Below, one piece after another: positions 1 to 6,193 of a stretch of 11,591 bases of DNA (the first letter of the stretch is position 1; every line of letters starts with the position of its first letter). The notes under the pieces are model-generated. The model was not told the DNA's origin and did no database searches. It saw nothing but the letters and a program-made list of their open reading frames with translations. Source of the stretch: SZAS-79 sp038329645 (GTDB taxonomy: Bacteria; Pseudomonadota; Gammaproteobacteria; Burkholderiales; SG8-39); contig JBBQNG010000138.1 of the NCBI GenBank assembly GCA_038329645.1, positions 1 through 11,591 of the forward strand. The letters are read 5' to 3'. A program made the translations under genes and the position numbers.

Positions 1-759
1 TGCGTAGCCCGGCATCTCGCGGTCGAGCACCCGCATCATGGCTTCGAAGTACAGGTGCTCGCGTTCCGTGCGCGAATGGCGATCGTCCACGGGCGGGGCC
101 TGCACCTGCGCGACGATGGCGTCCGACAGCACTTCGAGGGGCTGCCCGGAGCCCATCGCCAGCAACTGGGCGCGGCAGACGCGCTCCAGCTTATAGAGGC
201 GCCGGTAGGCCTGGGCGACCGTATCGCCGACCACCAGCACGCCGTGGTTCTTCATGAACATCACGTGGTTCTTGCCCATCAGCTTGGCGAGACGCTCGCC
301 TTCGTCCAGCGTGTCGGCGGTGCCGGCGTAGTTGTCGTCGTAGGCGATGTGGCCGTGGAAGAACGACGCGGTCTGGCTGGCCGGCAGCAGGCGGTTGTTC
401 TTGAGCATGTTGAGCGCTACGGCCCAGGTCTGGTGCGTGTGGAGCACGACCTTGGCGCCGGTGATGCGGTGGATCGGCGCATGGATGCACTGCGCCGAGA
501 GCTCGACCACCCCGTCGCCTTCGAGCGTCCTGCCGGATTCGTCGAACACGATCATGTCGCTCGCCCGGGCCTCGGACCAGTGCAGGCCGAAAGGCAGGAT
601 CAGGTAACGGTCGTTGTGCCCCGGCATCGTCATCGTGAAATGGTTGTCGATGCCTTCCTCGAGATCGTGGAATACCGCGAGGCGGTGGGCGGCAGCGAGA
701 TGGATCTTGGCCTGCTGGACCGGATCGGGACGCGAGGAGGAGAGCGGATGGACAGACAT
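1..759 (-). CDS. Class II aldolase/adducin family protein (3' end outside window)
   Basis: The reading frame is open from the ATG at 759 to the window edge, giving 253 residues without a stop, so the C-terminus is missing. Residues 37-65 (NHFTMTMPG, then LPFGLHWSE) match the substrate-loop region of the family. HTHQT at 107-111 and KNHGVLVVG at 170-178 supply the metal ligands expected of class II aldolases (H107, H109, H172). The C-terminal LDREMPGYA at 245-253 is typical of the decarboxylase/aldolase-like subgroup in proteobacteria. Known members use Zn or a similar metal to split or decarboxylate sugar phosphates or hydroxy acids in the cytoplasm; the substrate here cannot be read from sequence. 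The start is supported by GGAG at 769-766, six bases upstream. A perfect TATAAT lies on the same strand at 792-787. The gene is divergent from a MmgE/PrpD remnant, so it may once have been part of an organic-acid catabolic locus. Confidence 0.9.
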   Translation of the reverse strand, partial: MSVHPLSSSRPDPVQQAKIHLAAAHRLAVFHDLEEGIDNHFTMTMPGHNDRYLILPFGLHWSEARASDMIVFDESGRTLEGDGVVELSAQCIHAPIHRITGAKVVLHTHQTWAVALNMLKNNRLLPASQTASFFHGHIAYDDNYAGTADTLDEGERLAKLMGKNHVMFMKNHGVLVVGDTVAQAYRRLYKLERVCRAQLLAMGSGQPLEVLSDAIVAQVQAPPVDDRHSRTEREHLYFEAMMRVLDREMPGYA

Positions 760-765
760 GGGAGG

Positions 766-792
766 CTCCAGAGTAGGGCTGGGGGCATTATA
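766..792 (-). promoter_or_regulatory. -10 box and ribosome binding site of the class II aldolase gene
   Basis: On the minus strand a consensus TATAAT occupies 792-787 and GGAG occupies 769-766, six bases before the ATG at 759. A start of transcription near 780 would give a leader of about 20 bases. I see no good -35 at the right distance (the candidate is ATTCAT-like), so an activator or an intrinsically weak promoter is possible. The upstream part of this promoter overlaps the start of the remnant gene on the other strand. Confidence 0.5.
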
Positions 793-809
793 GCCAGCCT
801 TTTGCGGGC

Positions 810-1058
810 ATGAATCGACGCCAGGCCCTCGGCACGACTGCGACGACCGCCATTGCGCTCGCCTTGTCGCCAGCGCGCGTCTTCGCCCAGTCGGCTGCGC
901 CCGGACCCGAGATGGGCGCATTGGCCGCCTACATGGGCGCGGCCGGTACGCGCGTTCTCCCGTCCGAAGTCGCAGAGCACGCCAAGCACCATCTGCTCGA
1001 CACGTTCGCGGCGATGATTTCCGGTTCGCCCTTGTTTGCGCCGGAACCCTTGGCATGA
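810..1058 (+). pseudogene. 5' remnant of a Tat-exported MmgE/PrpD family gene
   Basis: This frame encodes 82 residues. It begins MNRRQALG, a twin-arginine motif, followed by a hydrophobic stretch and a possible cleavage after VFAQ near residue 27. Residues ~36-75 (LAAYMGAAGTRVLPSEVAEH, then AKHHLLDTFAAMISGS) match the N-terminal helices of MmgE/PrpD proteins (2-methylcitrate dehydratase-like), which normally run to about 450 residues. After SGSPL the similarity stops and the frame ends within eight codons. Everything from the catalytic core onward is missing. There is no convincing Shine-Dalgarno before the ATG at 810. I infer a gene broken by deletion. A short exported peptide could still be made, but no enzyme activity is expected. 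The family call rests on recognised motifs, not on a search. Confidence 0.65.
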
Positions 1059-1186
1059 AGGCCACCGGCAGCGTGGATTTCAGAGCCGACAATTTCAGCG
1101 GCAATATCGCCGCCGCCGCCAGCGTCGGCGGGCAGAGCGTCGAGATGCAGAACCGCGTGACGGGAAAGCGGGCCGGCGGCTGCTGA
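1055..1186 (+). pseudogene. 3' remnant of a DUF3617-like gene
   Basis: In the frame one step from the PrpD remnant, 43 codons from the ATG at 1055 to TGA at 1184-1186 read MKATGSVDFRADNFSGNIAA and end in VTGKRAGGC. A tail with a GMK-x-x-GxV-F strand, a YSG/FSG turn and a final SGKRxGxC is what I know from the C-terminus of DUF3617 proteins. These are periplasmic or secreted proteins of unknown function, usually about 150 to 200 residues long. Here the signal peptide and first two thirds are absent, and the sequence directly upstream belongs to the PrpD remnant. The start at 1055 is only the first ATG in the fragment, not a supported initiation site. The fragment ends 8 bp from the convergent bdhA stop. 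Confidence 0.5.
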
Positions 1187-1194
1187 TAAACCCG

Positions 1195-1977
1195 CTACTG
1201 CATATACCACCCGTGGCTGACCACCAGCGACTGCCCGGTCAGCGCGTTGGTGGGGAAGGCGGCGAACATCAGCGCGACCTGCGCCACGTCGGCAGTGGTG
1301 GTGAACTCGCCGTCAACCGTGTCCTTGAGCATGACCTTCTTCACCACGTCCTGCTCGGAGATGCCCAGCGTCTTGGCCTGCTCGGGAATCTGCTTCTCGA
1401 CCAGCGGCGTGCGCACGAATCCCGGGCAGATGACGTTGGCGCGGATGTCGTGCTTGGCGCCTTCCTTGGCCATGGTCTTGCACAGGCCGATGAGGCCGTG
1501 CTTCGCGGTGACGTAAGGCGCCTTCAGCACCGAGGCTTCCTTGGAGTGCACTGAGCCCATGTAGATCAGGCTGCCGCCCTTGCCGCTGGCGATCATCTGC
1601 TTCACGCAGGCGCGAGTGGTGAGGAAAGCGCCGTCGAGGTGGATGGCAAGCATCTTTTTCCATTCGGCGAACGAGAATTCCTCGATCGGGTGGACGATCT
1701 GGATGCCGGCGTTGGACACGAGGATGTCGATGTTGTGGAAGGCTGCGATGGTCTTCGCAACCGCCGCCTCCACCTGCGCCTCGTCGGTCACGTCCGCCGC
1801 CACTCCGATTGCCTTGCCGCCCGATTTGACGATCTCGCCGGCGGTGGCGTCGGCCGCCGCCTGGTTGATGTCGGCGATGGCGACGCTTGCGCCAGCCTTG
1901 ACGTATTCGAGCGCGATCGCCCTGCCCAGGCCGCTCGCGGCGCCGGTGACGAAAGCGACTTTTCCTGTGAGTTGCAT
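1195..1977 (-). CDS. bdhA: D-3-hydroxybutyrate dehydrogenase (SDR family)
   Basis: This 260-residue cytoplasmic NAD-dependent short-chain dehydrogenase interconverts D-3-hydroxybutyrate and acetoacetate, a step in the use of polyhydroxybutyrate reserves. The cofactor motif TGAASGLG is at 11-18, ADVTD at 61-65 and NAG at 89-91. The catalytic residues are S142, Y155 and K159 (YVTAK). Residues I associate with substrate binding in the Pseudomonas fragi enzyme appear at matching places: Q93, H144, K152, Q196 and W257. Position 187, Trp in that enzyme from memory, is Phe here (CPGFVRTPLV). Length and the SHGWYMQ end fit the family. The ATG at 1977 is preceded by AGGA with a 5-base gap. The frame runs open further upstream to 2841, but that part is the shadow of the pseudouridine synthase. 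The gene lies downstream of that synthase on the same strand, with a separate control region of about 100 bp. Confidence 0.93.
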   Translation of the reverse strand: MQLTGKVAFVTGAASGLGRAIALEYVKAGASVAIADINQAAADATAGEIVKSGGKAIGVAADVTDEAQVEAAVAKTIAAFHNIDILVSNAGIQIVHPIEEFSFAEWKKMLAIHLDGAFLTTRACVKQMIASGKGGSLIYMGSVHSKEASVLKAPYVTAKHGLIGLCKTMAKEGAKHDIRANVICPGFVRTPLVEKQIPEQAKTLGISEQDVVKKVMLKDTVDGEFTTTADVAQVALMFAAFPTNALTGQSLVVSHGWYMQ

Positions 1978-2078
1978 CGGAGTCCTATTGAGATAGTTTA
2001 TCTTATGTTTTAGTAGATCCGCAGCCTGTGCGCACAATATGTCAATTGTTATGTCATATTCGAAAAAAACAGCGTACG
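1978..2078 (-). promoter_or_regulatory. AT-rich control region of bdhA with two dyads
   Basis: This 101-bp gap is strikingly AT-rich against its surroundings. Read on the minus strand, TTGTGC (2037-2032) and TACTAA (2015-2010), 16 bases apart, form a plausible promoter that would start near 2003. Two perfect dyads sit on it: TGTGCGCACA at 2027-2036, over the -35, and AGATA-GTT-TATCT at 1991-2003, at the predicted start point. Further upstream ATGTCA occurs twice (2039-2044 and 2051-2056), and a consensus-like TTGACA at 2045-2040 has no matching -10. A run of seven T on the minus strand (2069-2063), just after the pseudouridine synthase stop, has no real stem in front of it. The promoter and operator assignments are inference. 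Confidence 0.45.
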
Positions 2079-2834
2079 TTAGATGAATTTTTCCGCCGGC
2101 CCCAGGAAGCGCCACTTGCCCTGCGGCAGCTCGCCCAGCATGACCTGCCCGATGCGCACGCGCTTCAATCCCAGCACTTCCAGTCCCACCAACTCGCACA
2201 TCCTGCGGATCTGGCGCTTTTTTCCCTCGCGCAGCACGAACCGCAGCTGGTCGTTGTTTTGCCAGAAAACCTTGGCCGGCTTGAGGGCCTTGCCGTCCAG
2301 CGACAGCCCGTGCTGCAGCCTGTTCATGTCCGAAGCAGGAAGCTTGCCCGGTTTGGCATAGCGGACGCGAACCAGGTATTCCTTGTCGATCGGCGAGTCT
2401 TCGCCGATGAGCTGTTTTGCGATTCGCCCGTCCTGCGTGAGGACGAGGAGGCCCGTCGAATCGATATCCAGCCGACCGGCAGGCGCGAGGCCGAGCAGCT
2501 CCTGCCGCCGTACCGGCGCATTCTTCGAGCCGGGGTTGCGCCACTGGTTCTCCGGCAGGACCAGCACGGAGGCGGGCTGGTAGCCGTCCTCGGCTTGCCC
2601 GCTCACGTAGCCGACCGGCTTGTTGAGGATCACCGTGACCCGGCGCGCCTGCTGCGAAGTCGCCTTTTCGTCGATGGTGATTTTCTGGTGCGGCAGCACC
2701 TTGAGGCCGAGGATTGCGACGGTGCCATCGACCTTGACCCAGCCGCGCTCGATCCACTCGTCGGCCTCGCGGCGCGAGGCGAGGCCGAGCGCGCTCATGC
2801 GCTTGGACAGGCGTTCGGATTCGGGAGCAGCCAC
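2079..2834 (-). CDS. RsuA/RluF-family rRNA pseudouridine synthase
   Basis: This 251-residue protein, read from a GTG at 2834, has an S4 RNA-binding domain at about 6-55 (ERLSKRMSALGLASRREADE) and then a pseudouridine synthase domain. The catalytic signature GRLDIDSTGLL is at 120-130, with D123 as the nucleophile. LREGKKRQIRRM at 201-212 is the conserved RNA-contact segment of this subfamily. It should convert one uridine of ribosomal RNA to pseudouridine; LNKPVGYVSG and the C-terminal GELPQGKWRFL are closest to the RluF/RluB/RluE branch (23S) in my reading, but the exact position is not decidable here. Start choice: the GTG sits just before the S4 domain and has no Shine-Dalgarno, while TAAAAT ends six bases upstream. 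An in-frame ATG at 2876 would add 14 residues and overlap the start codon of the divergent gene, which is less likely. Confidence 0.88.
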   Translation of the reverse strand: MAAPESERLSKRMSALGLASRREADEWIERGWVKVDGTVAILGLKVLPHQKITIDEKATSQQARRVTVILNKPVGYVSGQAEDGYQPASVLVLPENQWRNPGSKNAPVRRQELLGLAPAGRLDIDSTGLLVLTQDGRIAKQLIGEDSPIDKEYLVRVRYAKPGKLPASDMNRLQHGLSLDGKALKPAKVFWQNNDQLRFVLREGKKRQIRRMCELVGLEVLGLKRVRIGQVMLGELPQGKWRFLGPAEKFI

Positions 2835-2839
2835 AGACC

Positions 2840-2869
2840 ATTTTAACTGCCGAGTCCTGATACTGTTAC
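2840..2869 (-). promoter_or_regulatory. Putative promoter of the pseudouridine synthase gene
   Basis: On the minus strand TAAAAT occupies 2845-2840, and GTAACA (four of six to the -35 consensus) occupies 2869-2864, with an 18-base spacer. Seven bases past the -10 falls on the GTG at 2834-2832, so the message would be leaderless or nearly so. The -35 half overlaps the extended -10 of the divergent oxidoreductase gene. Confidence 0.4.
2858..2866 (+). promoter_or_regulatory. Putative extended -10 promoter of the FAD oxidoreductase gene
   Basis: TGATACTGT at 2858-2866 reads as an extended -10 (TG, one base, then TACTGT). There is no recognisable -35. Transcription would begin about 2873, two bases before the ATG at 2875. 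No Shine-Dalgarno sequence precedes the ATG, so leaderless translation is inferred. Confidence 0.4.
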
Positions 2870-2874
2870 GCCCC

Positions 2875-4497
2875 ATGCTCAGGCTCACCGAAATAAAGCT
2901 GCCGCTCGACCACGCGCCGGAGGCGATCGAAGCCGCGATTCTCAAGCGGCTCGAGATCGCGGCATCAGATCTCGCCGGCTTCACGATCTTCAGGCGCGCG
3001 CACGATGCAAGGAAGCGCTCGGCGATTTTCCTCATCTACACCGTCGACGTGGAACTGAAGGACGAGGCGGGGCGCCTCGCGAAGCTCGCCGGCAAAGCGC
3101 ATATCGCGGTCACGCCGGACATGGAATACAAATTCGTCGCCCGGGCGCCGGGCGCTTTCAGGACCCGGCCCGTCGTGATTGGCACCGGCCCGTGCGGCCT
3201 GTTCGCCGGGCTGATCCTTGCGCAGATGGGCTTGCGCCCGGTCATCCTCGAGCGCGGCAAGGCCGTGCGCGAGCGCACCCAGGACACCTGGGGCCTGTGG
3301 AGGAAAGGCGTCCTCGATCCCGAATCCAACGTGCAGTTCGGCGAGGGCGGCGCCGGCACGTTCTCGGACGGCAAGCTCTACAGCCAGATCAAGGACCGCA
3401 AGCACTACGGCCGCAAGGTCCTCACGGAGTTCGTCAAGGCCGGCGCACCCGACGAGATTCTGTACGTGAGCAAGCCGCACATCGGCACGTTTCGGCTGGT
3501 GGGCATGGTGGAGAAGATGCGCGCGACGATCGAATCGCTGGGCGGCGAGGTCCGCTTCCGCAGCCGGGTGGCGGATATCGAAGTCGACCGAAGCTCGGAC
3601 CCGGGGCGCATTCGGGGCGTCACGCTTGCGAGCGGCGAGACAATTGAGGCGGACCATGTCGTTCTTGCAGTGGGCCACAGCGCGCGCGACACCTTCGCAA
3701 TGCTCCGCGAGCGCGGCGTCTACATGGAGCCGAAACCGTTCTCCATAGGCCTGCGAATCGAGCACCCGCAATCGCTCATCGATGCCTGCCGCTTCGGCGC
3801 TTTTGCAGGCAACCCTATCCTTGGCGCCGCCGACTACAAGCTCGTGCACCACTGCGCCAACGGCCGCTCGGTCTACAGCTTCTGCATGTGCCCGGGCGGG
3901 ACGGTGGTGGCGGCGACCTCCGAAAGTGGCCGGGTGGTGACCAACGGCATGAGCCAGTATTCGCGCAACGAGCGCAACGCCAATGCGGGCATCGTGGTGG
4001 GCATCACGCCAGAGGAGGACTATCCGGGCGACACGATGGCCGGCATCGCCTTCCAGCGCCATTGGGAAGAGCGCGCGTTCGAGGCCGGCGGCGGCAACTA
4101 CAACGCGCCGGTGCAGCTGGTCGGCGATTTCCTCGCCGGGCGAGCCTCGACTGGGCTGGGGGAGGTAATCCCCTCCTATACGCCGGGCGTGACGCCGGCC
4201 GATCTGCGGGCGGTGCTGCCGGGCTATGCGGCGGATGCGATCCGCGAAGCGATTCCCGCGATGGCAAAGCAGATCCGGGGCTACGCGATGAACGACGCTG
4301 TGCTGACGGGCGTCGAAACGCGCACCTCGTCGCCGATCCGCATCAAGCGCGGCGCGGATTACCAGAGCCTCAATACGGCGGGCCTTTATCCGGCGGGCGA
4401 GGGCGCGAGCTATGCGGGCGGGATACTCTCCGCGGCGGTGGACGGCATCGAGGTGGCCGAGGCTGTCGCGATTAGCATTGCCGCGCGCGCGAAGTAA
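2875..4497 (+). CDS. NAD(P)/FAD-dependent oxidoreductase, COG2509 type
   Basis: The 540-residue product starts MLRLTEIKLPLDH, a start I recognise from this family. An N-terminal domain of about 95 residues precedes the FAD-binding Rossmann motif VIGTGPCGLFAG (101-112, GxGxxG at 103-108), followed by the acidic strand end VILERG. SNVQFGEGGAGTFSDGKLYS at 151-170 is the most characteristic family segment, and AGLYPAGEGASYAGG near the C-terminus is the second FAD contact. These proteins are annotated only as uncharacterised FAD-dependent dehydrogenases; substrate and electron partner are unknown to me. No signal peptide or membrane segment is seen, so it should be cytoplasmic. The frame is open further upstream to 2620, but that stretch is antisense to the pseudouridine synthase. 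The stop codon TAA (4495-4497) lies inside the -10 box proposed for the next gene. Confidence 0.88.
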   Translation: MLRLTEIKLPLDHAPEAIEAAILKRLEIAASDLAGFTIFRRAHDARKRSAIFLIYTVDVELKDEAGRLAKLAGKAHIAVTPDMEYKFVARAPGAFRTRPVVIGTGPCGLFAGLILAQMGLRPVILERGKAVRERTQDTWGLWRKGVLDPESNVQFGEGGAGTFSDGKLYSQIKDRKHYGRKVLTEFVKAGAPDEILYVSKPHIGTFRLVGMVEKMRATIESLGGEVRFRSRVADIEVDRSSDPGRIRGVTLASGETIEADHVVLAVGHSARDTFAMLRERGVYMEPKPFSIGLRIEHPQSLIDACRFGAFAGNPILGAADYKLVHHCANGRSVYSFCMCPGGTVVAATSESGRVVTNGMSQYSRNERNANAGIVVGITPEEDYPGDTMAGIAFQRHWEERAFEAGGGNYNAPVQLVGDFLAGRASTGLGEVIPSYTPGVTPADLRAVLPGYAADAIREAIPAMAKQIRGYAMNDAVLTGVETRTSSPIRIKRGADYQSLNTAGLYPAGEGASYAGGILSAAVDGIEVAEAVAISIAARAK

Positions 4498-4519
4498 AAT
4501 CCCGCATCCCTTCAAAGGA
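4472..4519 (+). promoter_or_regulatory. Promoter and ribosome binding site of the racemase-superfamily gene
   Basis: TTAGCA at 4472-4477 and TAAAAT at 4495-4500 are exactly 17 bases apart and match four and five of six consensus positions. The predicted start is near 4507. AAGGA at 4515-4519 then lies nine bases before the ATG at 4529. The -35, spacer and first half of the -10 are all inside the coding sequence of the preceding oxidoreductase gene. Confidence 0.5.
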
Positions 4520-4528
4520 AGCTATGCG

Positions 4529-5251
4529 ATGAAACGGCCAGTGCGTCTCGGTTTTCTCGTCCCTCCTGGCAATCCCACCTGCGAGCCGGAAATGATCCGG
4601 CTCACGCCGCGGGGCGTGACGGTGCACTTCACGCGCATGGTGGCGCAAGGGGCCGCGGGCGCACACGAAGGACAGGAGGAACGCAACCGGACGCAGATTG
4701 CGCACCTGGACGAGAACGTTGCGCTGCTTGCGATGGTAAAACCGGACGTGATCGTGATGGGGCACACGGCCTCCAGCTACACGCTGGGCCAGGCGGGCGA
4801 GAGGGAATTGGTCGCCCGCATGGAGAAAGCCACCGGCATCCCTTTCCTGACCGCGTTCGGCAGCGTGCTCAACGCGCTCGCCGCACTCAAGGTGACGCGC
4901 GTCGCCCTGGGCGCGCCTTATGCCTACGAATCGATGCTGAAGAGCAAGGCCTACCTCGAGCTGCACGGCCTTCAGGTGCCCGGTTGCGGGGTGCTGGAGA
5001 ACGTCGCGAACATCTATGACGAAACGCCCGAACGCGCCTACGACCTTGGCAGGAAGGTCGATACGCCGGATGCGCAGGCTGTGTTCCTTAGCGGTGTAGG
5101 GATGCCGACGCTGGACATGCTGGAACGGCTCGAGAAGGATATCGGCAAGCCCGTGATCTCGAGTGCGTCGGCGATGATGTGGCACGCGCTGCGCACCGCA
5201 GGCGTGAAGACGCCGATCGAAGGCTACGGCCGGTTGTTCAGTCTGCCTTGA
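4529..5251 (+). CDS. Asp/Glu racemase superfamily protein (maleate isomerase/arylmalonate decarboxylase-like)
   Basis: This 240-residue cytoplasmic protein has the superfamily's N-terminal signature LVPPGNPTCEPEM (10-22), comparable to the VPxxNxTxExE of maleate cis-trans isomerases. The first active-site loop reads GHTASSYTLG (78-87) and the second FLSGVGMPTLDML (186-198). ISSASAMMWHALRTAGV (210-226) is the usual helix after the second loop. Enzymes of this fold isomerise, racemise or decarboxylate small dicarboxylic acids with one or two cysteines in these loops. Here neither loop has cysteine; the only two cysteines, C18 and C153, are elsewhere. The chemistry is therefore uncertain: a cysteine-independent subgroup, a different reaction, or loss of activity. 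The ATG at 4529 is chosen because AAGGA precedes it; an ATG at 4524 is out of frame and closes at once. The 3' end overlaps the convergent Bug gene by 14 bp. Confidence 0.82.
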   Translation: MKRPVRLGFLVPPGNPTCEPEMIRLTPRGVTVHFTRMVAQGAAGAHEGQEERNRTQIAHLDENVALLAMVKPDVIVMGHTASSYTLGQAGERELVARMEKATGIPFLTAFGSVLNALAALKVTRVALGAPYAYESMLKSKAYLELHGLQVPGCGVLENVANIYDETPERAYDLGRKVDTPDAQAVFLSGVGMPTLDMLERLEKDIGKPVISSASAMMWHALRTAGVKTPIEGYGRLFSLP

Positions 5252-6191
5252 CCCCGGCGGCGCGCGCCGCGGCAGCCAGTTTGGGTAATTCACCGTCCAG
5301 GAAGGCGGCGAATTCGCGCGAGGTGCTTCCGACGACGTCCCAACCCTGCGTCGTGAGGCTCGCGCGCAAAGCCGGGTCGCGCATGACTTCCGCAATGCCG
5401 GCCTCGAGCGCACGCACTGTAGGCTCCGGCGTCGCCGCCAGTGCGAGCAACCCCATCCAGATCCGGAAATCCATGTCGGGAAATCCTGCTTCGGCCAGCG
5501 TCTGCACGATCGGCATCTGCGGCGAGCGTTGCGGTGCCGCGATGGCCAGCGCGCGCAGCTTGCCCGAGCGTACGTGCTGCAGCACCGCACTCGGCGTATC
5601 GAACAGCCAGTCGATCTGCCCGCCGATCAGGTCCACCAGCGCGGGGTTGCTGCCCTTGTAAGGGATGTGCGCGCCGCCCAGACCGGCGCGCCGGTTGAAC
5701 GCTTCGGCGGCGAGGTGGGCGAGCGTCCCCGAACCGGCCGAGCCGAAATTGAGCTTGCGCGGATTCTTTTTCGCGTACGCCACCAGCTCCGCCGCGGTAC
5801 CGACACCCAGGCCCGGATTGACGACGAGCACTTCAGGCGTGGTCCCGATGAGGCTGAGAGGCGCAAAGTCGCGGCGCGCGTCATAGGCAAGGTTGGGATA
5901 CACCACGGGCGCAATACCAAGCGGCGTGGAGGCGACCAGCAGCGTGTAGCCATCGGGCTTCGCCTTCGCAATCGCCGCGGTGCCGATCGTGGCGCCCGCG
6001 CCGGGGCGGTTCTCCACGATGACCTGCTGGCCCCAAAGCGTGCTCAGGCGCGCCGCGAGCGTGCGCGTGATCGTGTCCAGCCCGCCGCCGGCCGCGTATG
6101 GCGCGACGATCTGGATCGGGTGGTCGGGGAAATCGGCGGCGGAAGCGATTGCCCCGAAGAAGCAAATGGCAAGGCCGAGCCAGGTGCGCAT
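5238..6191 (-). CDS. Bug-family tripartite tricarboxylate transporter substrate-binding protein
   Basis: The 317-residue product has a Sec signal peptide, MRTWLGLAICFFGAIASAAD, with cleavage expected after ASA at residue 18. The mature protein begins with FPDHPIQIVAPYAAGGGLD, the ligand-loop signature of Bug (TctC-like) periplasmic receptors. LNFGSAGSGTLAHLAAE and IPYKGSNPALVDLIGGQID are further family landmarks. Bug receptors capture small carboxylates or related compounds, either for a TctAB permease or as orphan sensors; no TctA or TctB gene is in view. The ATG at 6191 has AAGGA six bases upstream (6202-6198), inside the end of the GNAT gene, whose stop is two bases away. The two genes are thus almost certainly cotranscribed, GNAT first. 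The ligand is unknown. Confidence 0.93.
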   Translation of the reverse strand: MRTWLGLAICFFGAIASAADFPDHPIQIVAPYAAGGGLDTITRTLAARLSTLWGQQVIVENRPGAGATIGTAAIAKAKPDGYTLLVASTPLGIAPVVYPNLAYDARRDFAPLSLIGTTPEVLVVNPGLGVGTAAELVAYAKKNPRKLNFGSAGSGTLAHLAAEAFNRRAGLGGAHIPYKGSNPALVDLIGGQIDWLFDTPSAVLQHVRSGKLRALAIAAPQRSPQMPIVQTLAEAGFPDMDFRIWMGLLALAATPEPTVRALEAGIAEVMRDPALRASLTTQGWDVVGSTSREFAAFLDGELPKLAAAARAAGVKAD

Positions 6192-6193
6192 TG

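Noticed and set aside
55..813. A 252-codon plus-strand frame opposite the class II aldolase
   Set aside because: Antisense shadow with no recognisable motif; the minus strand has the metal-binding histidines and a ribosome site.
2063..2069. Run of seven T on the minus strand after the pseudouridine synthase stop, considered as a terminator
   Set aside because: Only the short palindrome CGTACG precedes it, too short for a stable stem.
1978..2841. Extension of the bdhA frame upstream to an ATG at 2841, giving a 548-residue protein
   Set aside because: The extra part is the shadow of the pseudouridine synthase in another frame; the family starts at MQLTGKVAFVTG, where AGGA is also found.
2965..4515. 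A 516-codon open frame on the minus strand
   Set aside because: It lies wholly antisense to the FAD oxidoreductase, its product is rich in Arg, Ala and His with no domain I recognise, and such long antisense frames are expected in high-GC coding DNA.
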